From: Glandiceps talaboti
Lineage: Eukaryota; Hemichordata; Enteropneusta; Spengelidae
Direction: 5' to 3'
NCBI RefSeq assembly: GCF_964340395.1
Contig: NC_135554.1
Location: 11,471,751 to 11,535,750, forward strand
DNA length: 64,000 bases
Positions 62,631 to 64,000 of the stretch are shown here, in pieces (within the stretch, counting starts at the first letter, position 1; each line of letters opens with the position of its first letter). Under the pieces are notes generated by a model that ran no database searches, was not told where the DNA came from, and saw nothing but the letters and a program-made list of their open reading frames with translations. The position numbers and the translations under genes are program-made.

Positions 62631-64000
62631 GGTTGACCTAAAGACCCTTTGTATATAATCATATGAATTATCTCGTTTTTTAATGTACAACAGATGAACA
62701 TGGACATGTATTTTAATCTGTTGATGTTATTTTCTTTGTTGTGCAACTTGTACCTCGAACTTGTTCTACGTACGTGGTTGTCTCAGCCATGGACTTTATA
62801 ACCTGTACCTAGGGAACTATTATCATGATCCTCACCGGAATATTTTCCCGTTAATGTCGAAGATTTTGTTGTTCACTTTCTGGTGGAATAACAGTCAATC
62901 ATCCAATCAATTGCTAAGATTTACACAGGAGTATATGACAATACAGTTGACGAGGATTCGGCGATGTATGTAGTAAGTTGACTTTGTATTCCATTCTACC
63001 AGGTGAAACAGTTCAAACTGTTACAATATGAAGGCCGACCGTATTGGATTTCAATGGATTTTTTAAACATTCTTTCCGTTTTACGGTTCATCTCGAAATC
63101 TTTGGTCAAATTCCAGCCTGTCACGTGTTCGTGTAAATTGTCGTACCGCTAACATGATTTATATTTTATAACCTTTATATTGATTTGTGGCCCTTGTCGT
63201 ACCAGTTAAGGAGATACGTATTTATTAGCAAAGATAAATACACGCACGCACCCATCCATCCATACTCCTCACCCCAAAAGACATACACGCGCAAATGCAC
63301 GCGACACACACATACACAAGCACAAACAACGTCGTCGTTTTTTCCATTTCACGATTTAAAAGAGCATTCCCATATGTTTTGTTATCAATTTGTCAACATT
63401 AATAAGTGTGACGTCACACGGGTTTAAGTTTGGACCCTAATGTGTCCTGTACACTAAAGTCACCCCACCCCATATTGTCTTTTGTATATGGAAATGTGAA
63501 CAACAGCCGTGCCAAGCACGTACACTAACAAGAAAGTCACAGACACGGTCATAAACACTGAACGATTAGTAAGTCCCCCCCCCCCCCCATTTTGCCTGTA
63601 CGGCCACGTTTGAAGTATTTACTGTACACTAACACTTTGATGACGAATCACTAGTTTGTATTGAAAAATTAAACAGGAAAAGACGGTTAAATAAGATGGC
63701 TTTCCCCCTCCTACTATAAACACAAACCAATGCATGTTACCTATGTAAATATTTTCATTCCTTCTCTGTTACCTATGATCACACAGTGACGTATTTGATT
63801 CAAACATTACACTAATTGAATAAATGACCTGTGTACGTACGTCACAGATACGGTCACGTGAAAATGGATCAAATGACACAGAAAACACAAACAGTTTTTG
63901 CCCAAAAAACTTTTGTCAAGAAATCTGGTAGTATTGAAAACAGGTTAAAGTCACTATGCCAAGAAGTTCTCATGTACAGGGGTTTATCTATTATATTGTC
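62631..64000. other. Right-end stretch without a recognisable gene
   Basis: Short open frames only, and a C-homopolymer near 63576-63588. Nothing supportable. Confidence 0.45.

Overview
The window is animal nuclear DNA: AT-rich, crowded with microsatellites, with spliced genes that have long introns, GT-AG junctions and AATAAA signals. The gene families (two-pore-domain K+ channels and a LURAP1-type adaptor) point to a bilaterian. The transposon fossils and the (ACAT)n, (CTGT)n and (TA)n tracts look like a marine invertebrate, perhaps a hemichordate, cephalochordate or lophotrochozoan. The sequence alone does not settle which.

Genes. Three K2P potassium-channel genes lie head to tail on the + strand: K2P-A (exons 5778-6129 and 9571-10991, 590 aa), K2P-B (20361-20712 and 21096-21862, 372 aa) and K2P-C (38223-38610 and 45991-47957, 784 aa). 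Each has two coding exons, with one phase-1 intron at exactly the same place, inside the first glycine codon of the pore-1 GYG filter. A and B are close paralogues: their first exons are the same length, 352 nt. C is more diverged. The main difference between them is the cytosolic loop between TM2 and TM3: about 90 aa in B, 320 aa in A and 465 aa in C. A fourth gene on the - strand (exons 61304-60927 and 57959-57444, 297 aa) is a LURAP1/LURAP1L-family adaptor. I recovered it by joining two open frames at matching phase-0 splice sites.

Mobile and repetitive DNA fills the rest. The most notable elements are two short insertions inside (TA)n tracts (28586-28737 on - and 33387-33517 on +). Each begins with a motif that folds as a type I hammerhead ribozyme with a 3-bp stem III, the form known from Penelope-like elements and retrozymes. 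A third, truncated copy (49731-49778) shares 48 identical bases with the second. Other elements are a three-copy TA-flanked MITE family (24292, 48925, 52801), a ~210-bp near-perfect palindrome (6581-6790) in the K2P-A intron, a TA-flanked foldback element (42615-42864) in the K2P-C intron, a tRNA-Ser/Leu-derived SINE (34203-34500), a dead CR1/L2-like LINE fragment (29239-30130) and several old dispersed repeat pairs. Long simple-sequence arrays generate many spurious low-complexity reading frames.

How the genes relate. The K2P trio should give background (leak) K+ conductances and probably arose by tandem duplication. The different loops suggest different regulation: A and C, but not B, carry a [KR][VI]xF-type motif (KVSF, KISF) at a similar distance before TM3. 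The LURAP1-like gene has no evident functional link to the channels. The stretch from 48 to 57 kb and the far right end hold no gene I can support.
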